DNA of 64,000 nucleotides, from the NCBI RefSeq assembly GCF_027942865.1, contig NC_134515.1:15539227-15603226 (forward strand), written 5' to 3'. This document shows, one piece after another, positions 11,013 through 22,954 of this stretch. Position 1 is the stretch's first letter. Each line of letters begins with the position of its first letter. The notes below the pieces were generated by a model. That model worked only from the letters and a program-made list of their open reading frames with translations. It was not told where the DNA came from and did no database searches. The translations under genes and the position numbers were made by a program. This stretch comes from Odontesthes bonariensis (taxonomy: Eukaryota; Chordata; Actinopteri; Atheriniformes; Atherinopsidae).

Positions 11013-12325
11013 GGTAATCGAACGCGATCCGTTCTGTTTCCATGACTTTTCCAGGCACGCAAGTAGCCTACGTGTGCGTGAGACACATATTCATGATAAC
11101 TTGCTAATTTATTTGCGCTTAAAAAGTGATATCAAAATCCTTCTAGAGATATTAACCTACAGCAGCTGATGTGTCCACACATATAGAGACGCCATGACAT
11201 GACAGGCCACATCATGTTGAGCCAAAGAACAGCCGATATAAGTATCATAACTATAAACCATAACCTGATAAACTCTACTAACAAGCTCTCGATGTTTCAG
11301 TCGTCTAAAAGCCTGACATCTGGCAGCAAACAGCGCCGCACATCTCTCTGATATTCATAGATAGCAGAAATGGTCAGCTGTTCCAGGTTACCGTTAGTCA
11401 CATAATAATTTAGTTGAAATTAATAAATTAATATAGGACTAAAACCAGCCTTGAAAGTAAGCCGGTGCGAGGCGGTGCTGCGTTCCTGTAAAAGATTTCG
11501 GGGTGGTGCGGCGCACCGGTAAGATTTGATAAGGTTTATTATGCTGAATTAGAAAAAAAATAAATTAAAAAAACATCAAAAAAAAAAATACAAAAAATGC
11601 AGTAACGCTCGCCTTTTAAAAAGAAAACATATCTAGGCTACCCACAATATGTCATTTTTGACCAGCTCCGATGAAGATAACAGCTTGGCTTGCTTAAAAT
11701 AGTCAAAGGCTCTCCGGCGTGCGCCAGCTTCCAATTGCATCGACTGACGCTTTCAAATCCACCCCTATTCAGACCCCAACAAACAATATTTGGAAATAAT
11801 GGTACTAAATTTTACTAATGGGAAAGCCATCCAGTAGCCTATGGTAATCAGTTTTCAAAACGTCTGCAAATATCCCATATATTTTGGTCTTTCTGTTGGT
11901 GCCTTTCTGGAGCTTGCGTTCCGTTGGTTTCCATCTCCTGCCCGCGCTTGCTCCGCAGTTAGTTCTAGTGAATGAAGTCGTCTCGACTCTCGTCTTTAAA
12001 ACTGTCAGCGAAATGTTAAATCGGCTTTTCAAAAACTGCATGTTTTTGTGATTGGGTGGCATACTGAGACATGTCTTCTACTCGGACAAATAATAAATTA
12101 CTCTTCTTCAAATAGGCTGGTCACGCTGTTTGTAACGGGGGCACAGCTGAGCACAGAGGTAGGCCTATGTCCGCTTTAGTGGGCTACAGGACCGTAAGCT
12201 TGTGATTTAAATGTGAGCATGCTTTGTAAAGTAAGCACGAGTTTTCCTGACACCCTAAAAAGTATTCATACGAGCCCTCTCACTCCCTGTAACATTTACA
12301 TTTTAATGTGTTAAAATATTTACAG
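11013..12325. other. Spacer without gene
   Basis: AT-rich, with a short GGTGCGGCGCACCGGTAAGA block at about 11504-11523 whose GCACCGGTAAGA part recurs at 12887-12898, possibly ends of an unrecognised repeat. The minus-strand open frame at 11805-12062 has no supporting splice or family evidence. Confidence 0.35.
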
Positions 12326-12513
12326 CCAATATATGGGAATGTTTTCAGAAGCTGATTCAGGAAGTGCGTGCTGTGAAGAAAAGCATTGTGATACGGAGAG
12401 ATAAAAGAATGCAGAAAAGAATAACCGAGCTATTTAAAAGAAAGGACCGAGTTATTGAAAATGAAAATCAGGAAAAAGTCAGAAAAACAGATGGCTCGCT
12501 GCATGCAGAGTAA
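12326..12513 (+). other. Lysine/arginine-rich open frame behind an acceptor-like site
   Basis: After ATTTACAG at 12318-12325 the plus strand is open for 62 codons to TAA at 12511-12513. The stretch (IWECFQKLIQEVRAVKKS..., then RMQKRITELFKRKDRVIENE) is highly charged and looks helical. Just downstream, in another frame, is a short A/G/P/S-rich stretch (GAGPSTSDAGPAA). It could be a decayed exon of a host gene or of a transposon. No partner exon was found. Confidence 0.2.
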
Positions 12514-14694
12514 CGTTGCAGGTGCAGGACCATCAACAAGTGATGCTGGGCCTGCTGCAAGGACCGCTTACCCCCCTGTTTGGTCAAAGGAGCAATTTGA
12601 ACAGGCCTACTTTGATTTTTTAAAATATTTTTTTTGTTTTTCCATCATTTTACATTTTTCAGTCCAGTTCCAAATGTACTGAAAATAAAGTACTCACAGT
12701 AAAATATTTACAAACTGAAATATTTTGTAATGTCATTTTTTCCCATAGAACACTTAGGTAGGCCCACAAGAATGTGAAGTAGTTAAGAATATTAAAAAGT
12801 CATGAAATTGGTGTGAATCGCCTCTGAACAACCCCCCTGGGTAAAACGGAGTTAAAAAATAATACAGTGAGTGACACACATTGTAGCACCGGTAAGAAAT
12901 GAAAACTACCCCTGTTTAGGGGGCTCTGATTGACGTTGATTTTGGACAGGATTAGTAGTACTAGTGTATAAAGGCCTTGACCTTGACCCCATCATTGTGG
13001 CGAAAACAGGAAATAGGTGCAAACATAAATGGAAATACAGTATATGAAGCGAAATACAAAGTCTACAATTCTAACGCGCTTGAAAGTCAATATTCAGCAT
13101 AATCACCTTTTTTCTTACTCTTTATTTTCCTTTCAGGCAAGTTTTCTTGTCATTTCTTTTAAGTAGTCTTTTGCTCCATTCTCCGCATCCCTCAGCCTTT
13201 TCTTCCCGGTCCACGGCTCTGGTGTAAATTATCGGTGTGACGACCCCGTCTTCACGTTTCTATTTTGCTTATTGGTTTGCCTGCTGTAGGTTTTTGGAGG
13301 GAACGGCGTATCAAATCTTTAAATCGGGGCTGCTTCTAACATTTCTTGCTTGCTCTACCCCATTACACCAGGGATCCTTGTTGTGATGCTGTTTTTTTGT
13401 TTGTTTGTTTGTTTCTCTTACACCATACCATACTTGCAAACTTAACTTTAATTCCCATGTGCATCCTTACATCAATGACACACTGATTTTTCACATGCCA
13501 CAATTTGTCATAAGTTGTACATTTTAAATCATTTCCAGTTTATTTTATGGAATTCCTCAATTGGCCTGCCTTACAGGCCAGGTTGGGAAATTGGATAACA
13601 TTGGAAGGTTAAAGGATTCTCTACCAAATCAAGCAATTAAAAAAAACTGACAGGTTGAGGTACTTTGTTTACTTAATATGATCCAAATAATGATAAAGTA
13701 GTTCTGCGTGGTAGACATGACGTTATAGTTGAGTGCTGCAGAATTTGGACAAATCCCCCGGGGTTGCATTAATGTTATCATAAGACCTACCCCTGCTTCA
13801 GCCTTTTTTCTTTTTTTTTGTGGATGGGCATACAGGGACCCATAAGGTTGGTGCTTTTGACAGTTTTAATCACAAGTTTTCCAATGATTGTTTGGTGGAT
13901 TCTATTATGATATTGTATAGTGCTTGATTAAGCACCAGTGTATTTCACAGGAAGGATAAACCGGATAGAGGCAGGAAGAGGGAGTGCTTTGCAGCCACTG
14001 TTCCACCAGAGGCGATTTAGAAGACTGCAGCTTCCATCAGGTATTTACAGCTTTTGAAAGGAAGACTTTTTATTCATGTTTATGCAGATATGGTCGCTTC
14101 CTCACTCTTCATCAGAGTGAGGAAGCGCATAACTTGTTTGATCCTTGAGATATTGCAGATGAATGTGATCTGGTGCCTCAGACACACTCTTCCTGCAGTG
14201 CAACAATCTGTTTAAAGAATACAAAACCCTGAAACAAGAGCTGGAGGGATACTAAGCTGAAGATGCAACCAGGGAAATTAAACTTGAGGTTTGGTTCAGT
14301 TAAGGAATCCAAGTTTTAATTTGGTGGTTGATTATCATCAGAAGAACTGTTATGGGGATAAAGTGAGCTGGGATGACCACCTGTTTTTGTTTAAACACGG
14401 ATTCACAAAAGCAGATTACAATCTTTTACCTCTTCAATGATCTTTCGAGATTGGAGAACTGCTTTGTGTTCTGTGACAAATCTTTTTATAATCTTGCCAA
14501 GTACGTGAACTGTGTCAGCTTCAGTAATTGTCCTTTCAGGGTATTTATTGACTGCCCTTTTATCTCGATAGGGTCTAAATCCTAACAGCACAAACTAAAA
14601 TGAGGACATCTTATTGGAATGACCGACACATAAGAAACATTCTGATGTAAGAATTAAAAAACAGAGAACACACTGATAATGTTTTTTTCATTTT
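12514..14694. other. Spacer with one short perfect hairpin
   Basis: No supported gene. A perfect 14-bp inverted repeat with a 5-base loop lies at 14095-14108 and 14114-14127 (CGCTTCCTCACTCT and complement). Confidence 0.5.
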
Positions 14695-14700
14695 TTTAAT
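14695..14700 (-). terminator. Poly(A) signal ATTAAA for the elastase-2-like gene
   Basis: ATTAAA on the minus strand starts about 35 bases after the stop codon. A very short 3' UTR of this kind is usual for pancreatic elastase genes. Confidence 0.5.
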
Positions 14701-14734
14701 GATTTCAACTTCGGACGACTAGAACCAATCCATC

Positions 14735-17300
14735 TTAGTTTGTGGTCATCACCTGTAAAAGAGAAGACAAGAATTAAGTAAATGTTTAGGCTTGCTTCTC
14801 CATAGAGCATTTACTACATTTCAATCAACTGTGCTACTCTGTTAAGGTTAAAGTCAGGACAGTAATACCTGGGTATTTCTTTGTATATTTTTATTATTCA
14901 ATATTTTCTTTATTTCAACCAACAATTTAAAAATCCAATTCCTATGAAAAAATAGAAACCTCACTCTCAGCAGTGAGCACAAACAAATTGCTTTCAATCT
15001 GCACTTTGCATTGTCTTTAAAGACTCACAGGTGAGGGAGGAAACTTGAATTCTGTCAGCTTGAACCAAAAGTAAACAAAAACTGTGTATCATGCAGTCTC
15101 ATGGACAGATATTTTTAGTAGTATATAATAGCTTTTCCACTCACATTGTTGATCCAGCTGATGTAGTTGCTGACTTTGGTGAAGACAGAGGGCTTCTTGG
15201 GGTAGTTGCAGCCCATGCTTGAGCCAAAGCTCACCACTCCGTGGACATCCCAGGAGCCATCAGAATTCTGACAGTTCAGGGGACCGCCAGAGTCGCCCTG
15301 AAGAACAACAGGAAAAGTGATTCAGTGTTTTTTTTTTTTCCTTTTTTTAGGAGCTGGATTCAAACATGGTGCAAGTTTATCACATCCAGATCATCAGACT
15401 CACGTTGCAGCTTGCCAGATCTCCTTCTCCTCCAGCACAGACCATGTTTGTGGTCACCAGACTGCCCCACCAGTCATATCTGGTGCAGGTGGAGTGGCCG
15501 ACCACTGGGAGGAGGGCCTGCTGCAGGATGTCAGCAATGGGACCTCCGGCTTTGGAAGAGAACTAAGTATTTAGATCCGTGGCTTAAGTCAAGACCACTG
15601 TATTCAAGCTCATGCCAGTTCTAAAACGAGACTCATGAGGAGTCTTTTCTATTTAAGTATCATTTCTTATTCTTCTTGGAAACACTTAATATGCCTTTGA
15701 AATATGAAACAATGTGATATTGTGCATATGGTTTATCTACATTCATTAATTAAGAATATGGAAAAATGTAGTTTTGTTAGAAGGGATCTAAATACAGGAC
15801 CTCAATTAAATGACCGGTAACATTTAGGTTAATAATTGAACCTTTGTGTAACTCAGCCTTCTAATGTTCGTAAAACTCAAGGAGACCAGGGGAACGTGCT
15901 GAGAAAGTCTACATCTTGACGTGTTAACGCCTGACGTGCAGGAAGATTGATAATACACCGTGAGGTCAAGGCTGGCAGCCTTTCAGAGTTCCTTGAAGAA
16001 CTTTCACTTTGCCAGTAGAACTTACTCCAGAGACGTCCCCAGCCAGTGACATAGCAGGGAGCACCGTGAGACAGGGTTTCACCGGAGTTGGGAAGACAGG
16101 CAGCCATGATGTTGTTTGAGAAAACAACAGGGGTTGACAGCTTGATCAGGGCAATGTCGTTACTGGAGTGCGAGTACAGATGAAACATTAGAAAGATGAG
16201 AGATAATTAACATTAACAATTAACGCATTAACAATGTGGATAAATAGTCACATATTAGCTGTGTGTTGTGTGCTGGAAAATAATGTCCTACCGGATATTG
16301 TAAGAGTCCCAGTTTTCATGGACAACGATCTTGGCGGGGCTGATGGCAATGGAACCAGACTCATTGTCGGTGTCCAGGCTGTGTTTTCCCAGGTAGACTC
16401 TGTAGGTGCGACTTCTATTTGGCCACAAAAAAAAAAACCCACAAAGACAAGCATTGGTGTTGCCCAGAACTGATGAAGTTTCAAAATGTACCGTTTTTAC
16501 TAAACACAAATATCACTCATAACAAGTGCAACTGCTGTTAAAATATTTAAAGCCCTATGTTTCAGCAATTAAAGATGAGATAAGAATGCTAATTTAATTG
16601 GGACCACAGCTCATCGAATTCTACTCACGTTTACAGATCATTGTATTTCCATTGTTTAAAAAATAAGCTCAATGGATTTAGTGTAGCAAATCAGTTATTT
16701 TTCCCTTTATATTGTCTCTCAAACCCAGCTTGATCATAACTTTTTCTACTATGGCCGGCTTTTTGAACTTACAGAAGTCTTTATTTCTATCTGATGCAGC
16801 TCCCTTTAACCTGTGATTCAAATATCTATAATGTAGATTTATTCATTTTTTTTTTACCCGATGCAGTGAGCAGCTGTGAGGACCCACTGGTTGGAGATCA
16901 GAGTGCCACCACAAGTGTGATAAAAGCTGCTACCACTCTTGTACTGCAGAGACACCTGAAGACGAAGCGTGACATTGAAACACAATTGTAATGCGATTTG
17001 AGGAAGACACACAATTTTGAGGAATAGTTTGAAGTGTTTATACCTGCCAGGGCCAGCTGTTCTGACGGACATCATCTCCACCAACCACTCTGCTGACGAT
17101 AGGGGGGAAGGTCGGCAGACCACACCCGTAGGCTAAGAGACAAAAGTAGAAAACGTTGCAGTTTATGATTGTGTCCTAACTTCAGCTCTTATCTGACCTT
17201 CTCAAATTCAGGCGGTTTAGTATTGCATGTCATGTTCGAGCCAGACAAGTTTCATTCACTTACCACCGGCAACAAACAAAGCCAAGATCACGAACTTCAT
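14735..17300 (-). CDS. cela2a-like: Chymotrypsin-like elastase 2 (pancreatic serine protease)
   Basis: Eight exons: 17300-17264, 17132-17044, 16955-16858, 16414-16292, 16162-16026, 15549-15404, 15297-15145, 14752-14735. All junctions are GT/AG and in phase; the product is 266 aa, against about 269 for human CELA2A. It has a signal peptide ([12 protein letters not shown]), an activation peptide beginning CGLPTF, then R-VVGGDDV as the trypsin activation site. The triad is visible: His in LTAAHC, Asp in NDIALIKL, Ser in GDSGGP. The S1 pocket has Ala189, Gly216 and Ser226, so a roomy hydrophobic pocket as in elastase 2. The C-terminus is WINNVMTTN. It is expected to be a secreted pancreatic zymogen that cuts dietary protein after bulky aliphatic or aromatic residues. 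It is transcribed away from the ctrc-like genes. Confidence 0.92.
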
Positions 17301-17337
17301 TGTGACTGTCTGTGACTGTCGGGGTGAGTTGCTCCTT

Positions 17338-17345
17338 CTTATATA
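17338..17345 (-). promoter_or_regulatory. TATA box of the elastase-2-like gene
   Basis: The minus strand reads TATATAAG about 40 bases upstream of the start codon at 17300. Further upstream a CACTTG E-box (17380-17385) and TTTTTCCCAC (about 17406-17415, minus orientation) resemble the two halves of a PTF1 acinar-cell site. That pairing is inference; the spacing is not the textbook one. Confidence 0.55.
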
Positions 17346-17589
17346 GTGTGTAACTCTGCAGACCTCTTTGGTTCACATTCACTTGAGCAGGGTCTGGAAA
17401 ATTTGGTGGGAAAAACAGTTCAACCTTGAAGATAAGTAATTATCAATATCTATTAATACACCTTATCTCCCCACCTCCACTGTGCCCGTGTGGGAACAAC
17501 ACAGATGCTTCCCAAGGCAGTCAGGTCTTTTTCCTTCGTAGAGAAATTACGTTGCAAGATTATGCTCATATTTGTATAATTTGAAAATA

Positions 17590-17845
17590 ACACTCCTGTG
17601 GTCCTCTGAACAGTCAGAGCTCTGATGACCCCAGGGAGGTTCATGGTAACCTTCGTACATCGACTGGATCAGCTCGTTACGCCACTCAAAACAACGCAAA
17701 AAAATAATTCTGGGACAACTCAAACAATTTTCTCATGTGAAATTGCTTAAAACAATCGAACATGTCCCTATGATCGCTTTCACAGAAAATGGTGGCCCAA
17801 TTAGAGAGGAGCCTTTCAGCATCAAAGCCACTGTGTGCGCACTAA
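17590..17845 (+). pseudogene. Decayed ctrc-like protease copy (last two exons only)
   Basis: 17590-17680 matches exon 7 of the intact gene at 22543-22695. The start corresponds to the active-site serine region (ACTCCTGTGGTCCTCTGAAC), then about 75 bases are missing, then CTGGATCAGCTC follows out of frame. 17781-17785 is a CACAG acceptor followed by AAAATGGTGGCC, as in exon 8 of the intact gene, but the stop codon has been lost. The 3' flank also matches, up to the TTTTCCAAATA(T/C)ATGA block at about 17933. The relic lacks exons 1-6 and cannot make a protease. Confidence 0.75.
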
Positions 17846-17945
17846 AAGTGAAGAAATAAGGGGCCGAAATTAGATCAAGACTTTGAATTACTTATGTTTT
17901 GTGCCGACTGTAGGATTTACAGTTTTCCAAATATATGAAAAAAGC

Positions 17946-17992
17946 ATCTATCCATCCATTTTCTATACCCGGTTAATCCAGCATACGGTCGA
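17946..17992 (-). repeat. Short fish interspersed repeat tail
   Basis: ATCCATCCATTTTCTATACCC is the reverse complement of the tail of the repeat seen at 41145-41293. It interrupts the flank shared between the relic and the intact gene. Confidence 0.5.
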
Positions 17993-18314
17993 AGGGGTTA
18001 TATGAAAAGCAATAAAGCAGAAATAAATGTTCAGCCTGGGCTGTGAGCATCAATGCATCGTTACTTTTATTTAAACAAATTTAGAAATGACCAAGTTTGA
18101 TCGTCAGTGACCCTTCCATCGCTGATATTATTCCGATTTTTTCCAGTTGGAATACTGATGGGAAATTGCTATCACCAACCACCCGTTATGTTTTCAACGT
18201 CGATTCGTTTGATTTTCAGTCTGTAGAGTGCAAAAAAGGGCTTAGCAATCTGTGTAAACACAGGACAATTTTAAACACATAAGTAAGCCCACACTTAGGC
18301 ACACACCATCAGTC

Positions 18315-18354
18315 ATGATGAGGCTCCTGATTCTTGCGGTCGTCGTAGCCGGTG
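18315..18354 (+). CDS. Extra signal-peptide exon of the protease array
   Basis: ATG ATG followed by codons for RLLILAVVVAG, then a GTAAGAC donor; 40 bases, leaving phase 1. The exon, about 220 bases of 5' flank and the first bases of the intron closely match exon 1 of the third protease gene at 24086-24125. It could splice in frame to exon 2 at 19303 as an alternative start of the ctrc-like gene, or it could be an orphan left by a lost copy. A better-placed first exon lies at 19113. Confidence 0.55.
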
Positions 18355-19112
18355 GTAAGACTTTCAATCTTCTCTAAGTTATTTGAAATGCATTCTTCAT
18401 TATATATAATCAACACTAAGTAGAGAATAAGAAGTCATTTTGTGTCACTTAGTTCTTTATAGCTTTTACACGCTAATGTTCGTGTAAAGGTTCTTTAGGT
18501 GAAGCACACTTAGTTGTGTTAATTAATTATGAAAACATTTAATTTATGATTGTGATATTTTTGATGGGCTGGAAACATGGTTGTGGATCATTGCAAAGAA
18601 GTTGCTACATCAGTAAAGTACATACAACCACATACGGCCATCAAAATAGTTGCTTTTGAGTTTCATGTAGATATATAAAGTGAGTGGAATGTCAGTTTTA
18701 TGATAACTACATTTTGACATGTTGCACTTAATACAGTATAGTTAGCTGTGTGCCCACAAGCAAAAGGAGGTTAAGCCTCTGGAGGACTCAGTATTCTTCT
18801 TGAAAGAAAGTAAGTCAGGAGTGTTATATCTGATATGGATTAAGGTTCCCTGCATGAACTCCTGCTCCTGATAGTAAAAGCTATAAATCATGGTTCCACT
18901 GACAAGTTCAACTAATACAGAGCGCTTTGGCCTTGGCCGTTTGTTCCTAATGTTGTCTGCCAATTTGGATGTCCACTTATGTCCACCCCTGCATTAAGAG
19001 TTGTCATGGTGCAAATTGCCAGGCATTAGACAGGAGTTCTGTAGGTCACATAAAACTGTGAAAGGTTTAAATATGCCAGGTGTTTACCACAAGCTGTGGT
19101 GATACAGACAGA

Positions 19113-22100
19113 ATGATGTCCGTGGTGCTTGCTCTGTTTGTTGCAGGGGGTAAGGATCTTTTTTTTGGAAAAGCAAACCCTTTTCCAGCCATCCGTCTGT
19201 TTTTGCCGGGCGTTTTAACTTTGTCTAAAAACTGCATGCAGATAAGAAGCTGTGTAATCTTATTTGCAGTTTTGAAAGTGTTTGTCTCATGTGTCCTCTC
19301 AGCCTACGGGTGCGGCAACCCCACCTTTTCCCCTGGGGTAAACCGAGTGGTTGGAGGAGAGGATGTCAGGCCTCACAGCTGGCCTTGGCAGGTAAATAAC
19401 ACACAAAAAAAAAGCAAAGTGAGGAATATTATTCAGAAAAAAAGGACATCTGATGAAGATCAGATGTCTTATATACTGAATTCTAAAATAAGTATTAAAT
19501 GAACGCTTCATTGCGGTGTGTGGCAAACACACTAGGGTCTAAAACTTTCAGAATATAGATAATAAATGTAAGAAATACGAGAGCAAAGGTAAGTTTAGAT
19601 ATCACTTCTCAAACACAGAGACATGCACACTTCAGGCATGAAAATCAATGCTGTCCCAAATAAACACAAATGAAAATGTTAAAAGATTGAGATAACGAAT
19701 TGCCTTTTCACTCGTGTTTCAGATTTCCCTGCAGTACAACAGAGAGGGTGAGTGGAGACACACCTGTGGAGGTACTCTGATCTCTCAAGAGTGGGTCCTC
19801 ACTGCTGCTCACTGCATCAGGTATGAAGCTGACGAGTGGCAGATTATTACATGTGCAAACTAACCAAAAACATTTATAGAAAATGACTCTTGGACAGTGT
19901 TGTATAGTAACGAAGTAAAAATACTTCACTACTGTACTTAAGTATATTTTGGAATACTTTGTACTTTCCTCGAGTTTAAAATTTTTTGACAACTTTCACT
20001 TTTACTTCACTATATTTCCGAACTTAATTGCATACTTTTACTACGATACATTTTCATTGTTCGGTTTAGTTACTCGTTACAAAAAAAAAAGAGAGAGAGA
20101 GAGAGAAAAAAAACGCAACAGTGTTTTGACCCCATGCATGTTATGCCTGCCCAAAGACGTGGAAATTCTATCTTACAGAAACTCCCCTTTTTTAGGTTTT
20201 AAGGTAGTTTTACAAAAAAGGTCTTCCTCTTCAGATGCCAGATAAGCTGCAGTTCCCTCCCAATTCTTTTTTTCTTTTGTATAATGACCGGTTGTGTGTG
20301 CACCTCCTTTAGCTTGTGAAGTACAGTAATCGTTACAGCTTTTTTTCTTGGAGATGTTGGCCGCATTTTCTGTACTGAGTTATTTTATTTATTTTTTTAG
20401 AAAGGTTTACAAAAGGGGTTTCAAACTGGACTCCCTCTTCAGATGCCAGATAAGCTTAATTTTTTCTCCAATTTTTTTCTTTAAATTTTGTTTATGATGG
20501 CAATAACAGTAGCAGCCTCTTTTGTTTAATTTTTTTCTTAATGGTGTAATGTACGTCTCATTTTCAGCACTGATCTTACTTGAAGAAGAAAAACTTAAAG
20601 GTTCACAAAGTTTGTATTTTATGTCTAAACCTGGTCTAAATTTGGCCTGCACTTGGTTGTGTGTAGATTTTAAGTGTATTTGACCTTCAAAGTTTACCAA
20701 AATATAAAAAATGTCATTCAAACTGCATTTGCCTTGTTTACTTTTTACTTATACTTTTCATTACATTACTTAAGTACATCTATTTTTACAGTAATTCTCA
20801 TACTTAAGTACAAGACGTTTCGGATACTTTAAGACTTTAACTCAAGTAACATTTCAGTCAGTGACTTGGACTTTTACCAAAGTCATATTTTGGAGGGGTA
20901 CCTATACTTTTACTTGAGTGTGAGATTTCAGTACTTTATACAACACTGCTCTTGGATATATAACTGGTTAATCGTTGTGTTTTCAATTTAGCTACAGAAA
21001 TGCTTGAACAAATCCTTCAAATGGATCTTTGAGCTGACACACTTACGATCTGTCCACTTGCAGCACAGGCAAAGAGTACAGAGTGGCTCTGGGGAAGCAC
21101 AACCTGATAGAGGCAGAGGAGGGTGCTGTGTTCATGGGGACTGCCGACATCATTGTGCACGAGAAGTGGAGCGCCCTGTTCATTCGGTACCTATAAGAAT
21201 CGAGCCGTGATTTGGGAACAGTACCGGCGTTATGTTGCGTGTTGATGGAGCTGATGTTCCTGTTTTCCAGTAATGACATTGCGCTGATCAAACTGGAGTC
21301 CCCTGTTGACCTCTCTGACACCATCATGCCTGCTTGTCTCCCCGACGCAGGCTTCATCCTCCCCCACAACGAAGCTTGTTTTGTCACCGGGTGGGGTCGC
21401 ATCTACAGTGGGTGAACGGTGTCTTTCCTCTCTTTGAGATAAATTCAGTTTAATTTTACCGGTCACTTTATACACCAGATTATAGTGGTGGGCTGTATTC
21501 TGATTTATGTTCTCCAAAGTCTAACTTGCGCACGTTTAAAAAACCCCCCCAAAAAAACGTTTCATCATAGTTATTTTTCTTTATTAATATGCTAGATGGC
21601 ACTAAACTAGACATGATGCCTTTTGATATATATCTATTCTAATTTCTGTCATATGTTTAGTATTGGTGATTTGGATAAAAGACAAGAGCACAACAAAAAC
21701 GCACCTTGGATCATTGCATGATCCGAGCAATACTGCTCTGTAGCTGTAGCCTAATTTCACTTTGCCTCATGTAACACACAATGCAGGAGCAACAGTAGGT
21801 GGTGTTGTTAGACAATGGTTTCAGTTTTTACCGGAGCTTGTGTGGATCTCCCTCACACAGCCGGAGGTCCCATCGCTGACAACCTGCAGCAGGCCCTGCT
21901 GCCCGTGGTGGACTTCACAACCTGCAGCAAGCCTGACTGGTGGGGCTTCATGGTGAGGGACACCATGGTCTGCGCTGGCGGAGATGGAATTGTGTCCGGC
22001 TGCAACGTGAGTCTGAAATAATGGATGACTCGGTCACTTTTACTGTATACAGTAGGATGGCACACCATACTGTAGCATCAGTCTTATTTTGATTTAGTAA

Positions 22101-22822
22101 ATTTCACTTATTAAGTTACTCTTACGTCTGATTTTACATTTTCAGTCACTTTTACGTGCATTTCTCTCAAAATATTTCACACAACGTACCAGTTCAGTAA
22201 CAAAACAAAATATTGAATATCAGCTGCTATATTTGGTAGTTCCATCTTCTCAGCTGTGAATGTTGGCTGCTTTTGTTTAACTTGACGACAAACTGGTCAT
22301 CTGCTTTGTAAAACTGATTTTAAGTAATTGTTCCACCTACCAAATTCATAGCTATGTTTCTTTACATTTTATTTGTTTTTCTTAAATCAATATTCTGAAA
22401 TCTACAAAACGTCCCTCCTAAAGTGCTTTTTGTGTAACTAAAAAACGGAAGGTATGAGTCAAGAGTATCTTTCAAGATCTGAAACTCTTGAATGTGTAAT
22501 TTGCTCACCGATCATGACTTTTTCCCCCACTTGATGATTCAGGGAGACTCCGGTGGTCCTCTGAACTGTCAGGGCTCCGACGGCTCCTGGGGGGTTCATG
22601 GTATCGTCAGCTTTGGCTTGGGGCTTAGCTGCAACTACCTCAAGAAACCCACCGTCTTCACACAAGTCAGCTCCTACATGGACTGGATCAGCTCTGTAAG
22701 CTCCTGAGAGACACACAAAAAAATCATTCTGGTACATAATAAATAATTGAGTCATGTGAAACTACTCAAAACAATCTAACATATGCCTATTATCTCTTTC
22801 ACAGAAAATGGTGGCCTATTGA
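19113..22822 (+). CDS. ctrc-like: Chymotrypsin C (caldecrin)-like pancreatic protease
   Basis: Eight exons: 19113-19149, 19303-19391, 19723-19820, 21064-21186, 21271-21407, 21861-22006, 22543-22695, 22805-22822; 266 aa, all phases consistent. Signal peptide [12 protein letters not shown], activation peptide CGNPTF..., activation site [16 protein letters not shown]. The triad is in [14 protein letters not shown] and GDSGGP. CTRC-like features are ISLQY...[15 protein letters not shown] and the terminal KMVAY after DWISS (human CTRC ends ...EKMQL). The S1 pocket is Ser189, Gly216, Thr226. If exon 7 were read through its GTAAGC donor, translation would instead stop after SVSS. Intron 3 holds a 1-kb hAT element. 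CTRC in mammals regulates activation and breakdown of other digestive zymogens; the same role here is inference. Confidence 0.88.
19887..20956. mobile_element. hAT element in intron 3 of the ctrc-like gene
   Basis: The element is 19895-20948 (1054 bp). Its ends are perfect 12-bp inverted repeats CAGTGTTGTATA, and an exact 8-bp target duplication CTCTTGGA lies at 19887-19894 and 20949-20956. The subterminal regions are rich in ACTTAAGTA and ACTTTTACTT motifs. No transposase frame is present, so it is non-autonomous. The exact duplication implies a fairly recent insertion. Confidence 0.9.
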
Positions 22823-22839
22823 GAGGGAAAAGACAAAGA

Positions 22840-22853
22840 AATAAATAAATAAA
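22840..22853 (+). terminator. Overlapping AATAAA poly(A) signals, ctrc-like gene
   Basis: Three overlapping AATAAA hexamers begin 18 bases after the stop codon at 22822. The relic copy upstream has only the mutated AATAAG at the matching place. Confidence 0.7.
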
Positions 22854-22954
22854 GACTTTGCATTACTTTATCTTTTGTGCCATCTTTGCTTCAATTGGGG
22901 GAATTGCAGTTTTCCAAATACATGAAAAGCAATAAATTATAGATAAGCAACAAT

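Noticed and set aside
18742-18963. 73-codon minus-strand frame upstream of the ctrc-like gene
   Set aside because: No splice sites, family match or composition signal; likely chance or repeat.
22696-22707. Reading exon 7 of the ctrc-like gene through to TGA (ending SVSS)
   Set aside because: A GTAAGC donor lies there and an 18-base exon with a good acceptor (22805) gives a ctrc-like KM.. end, matching the eight-exon plan of the neighbours.
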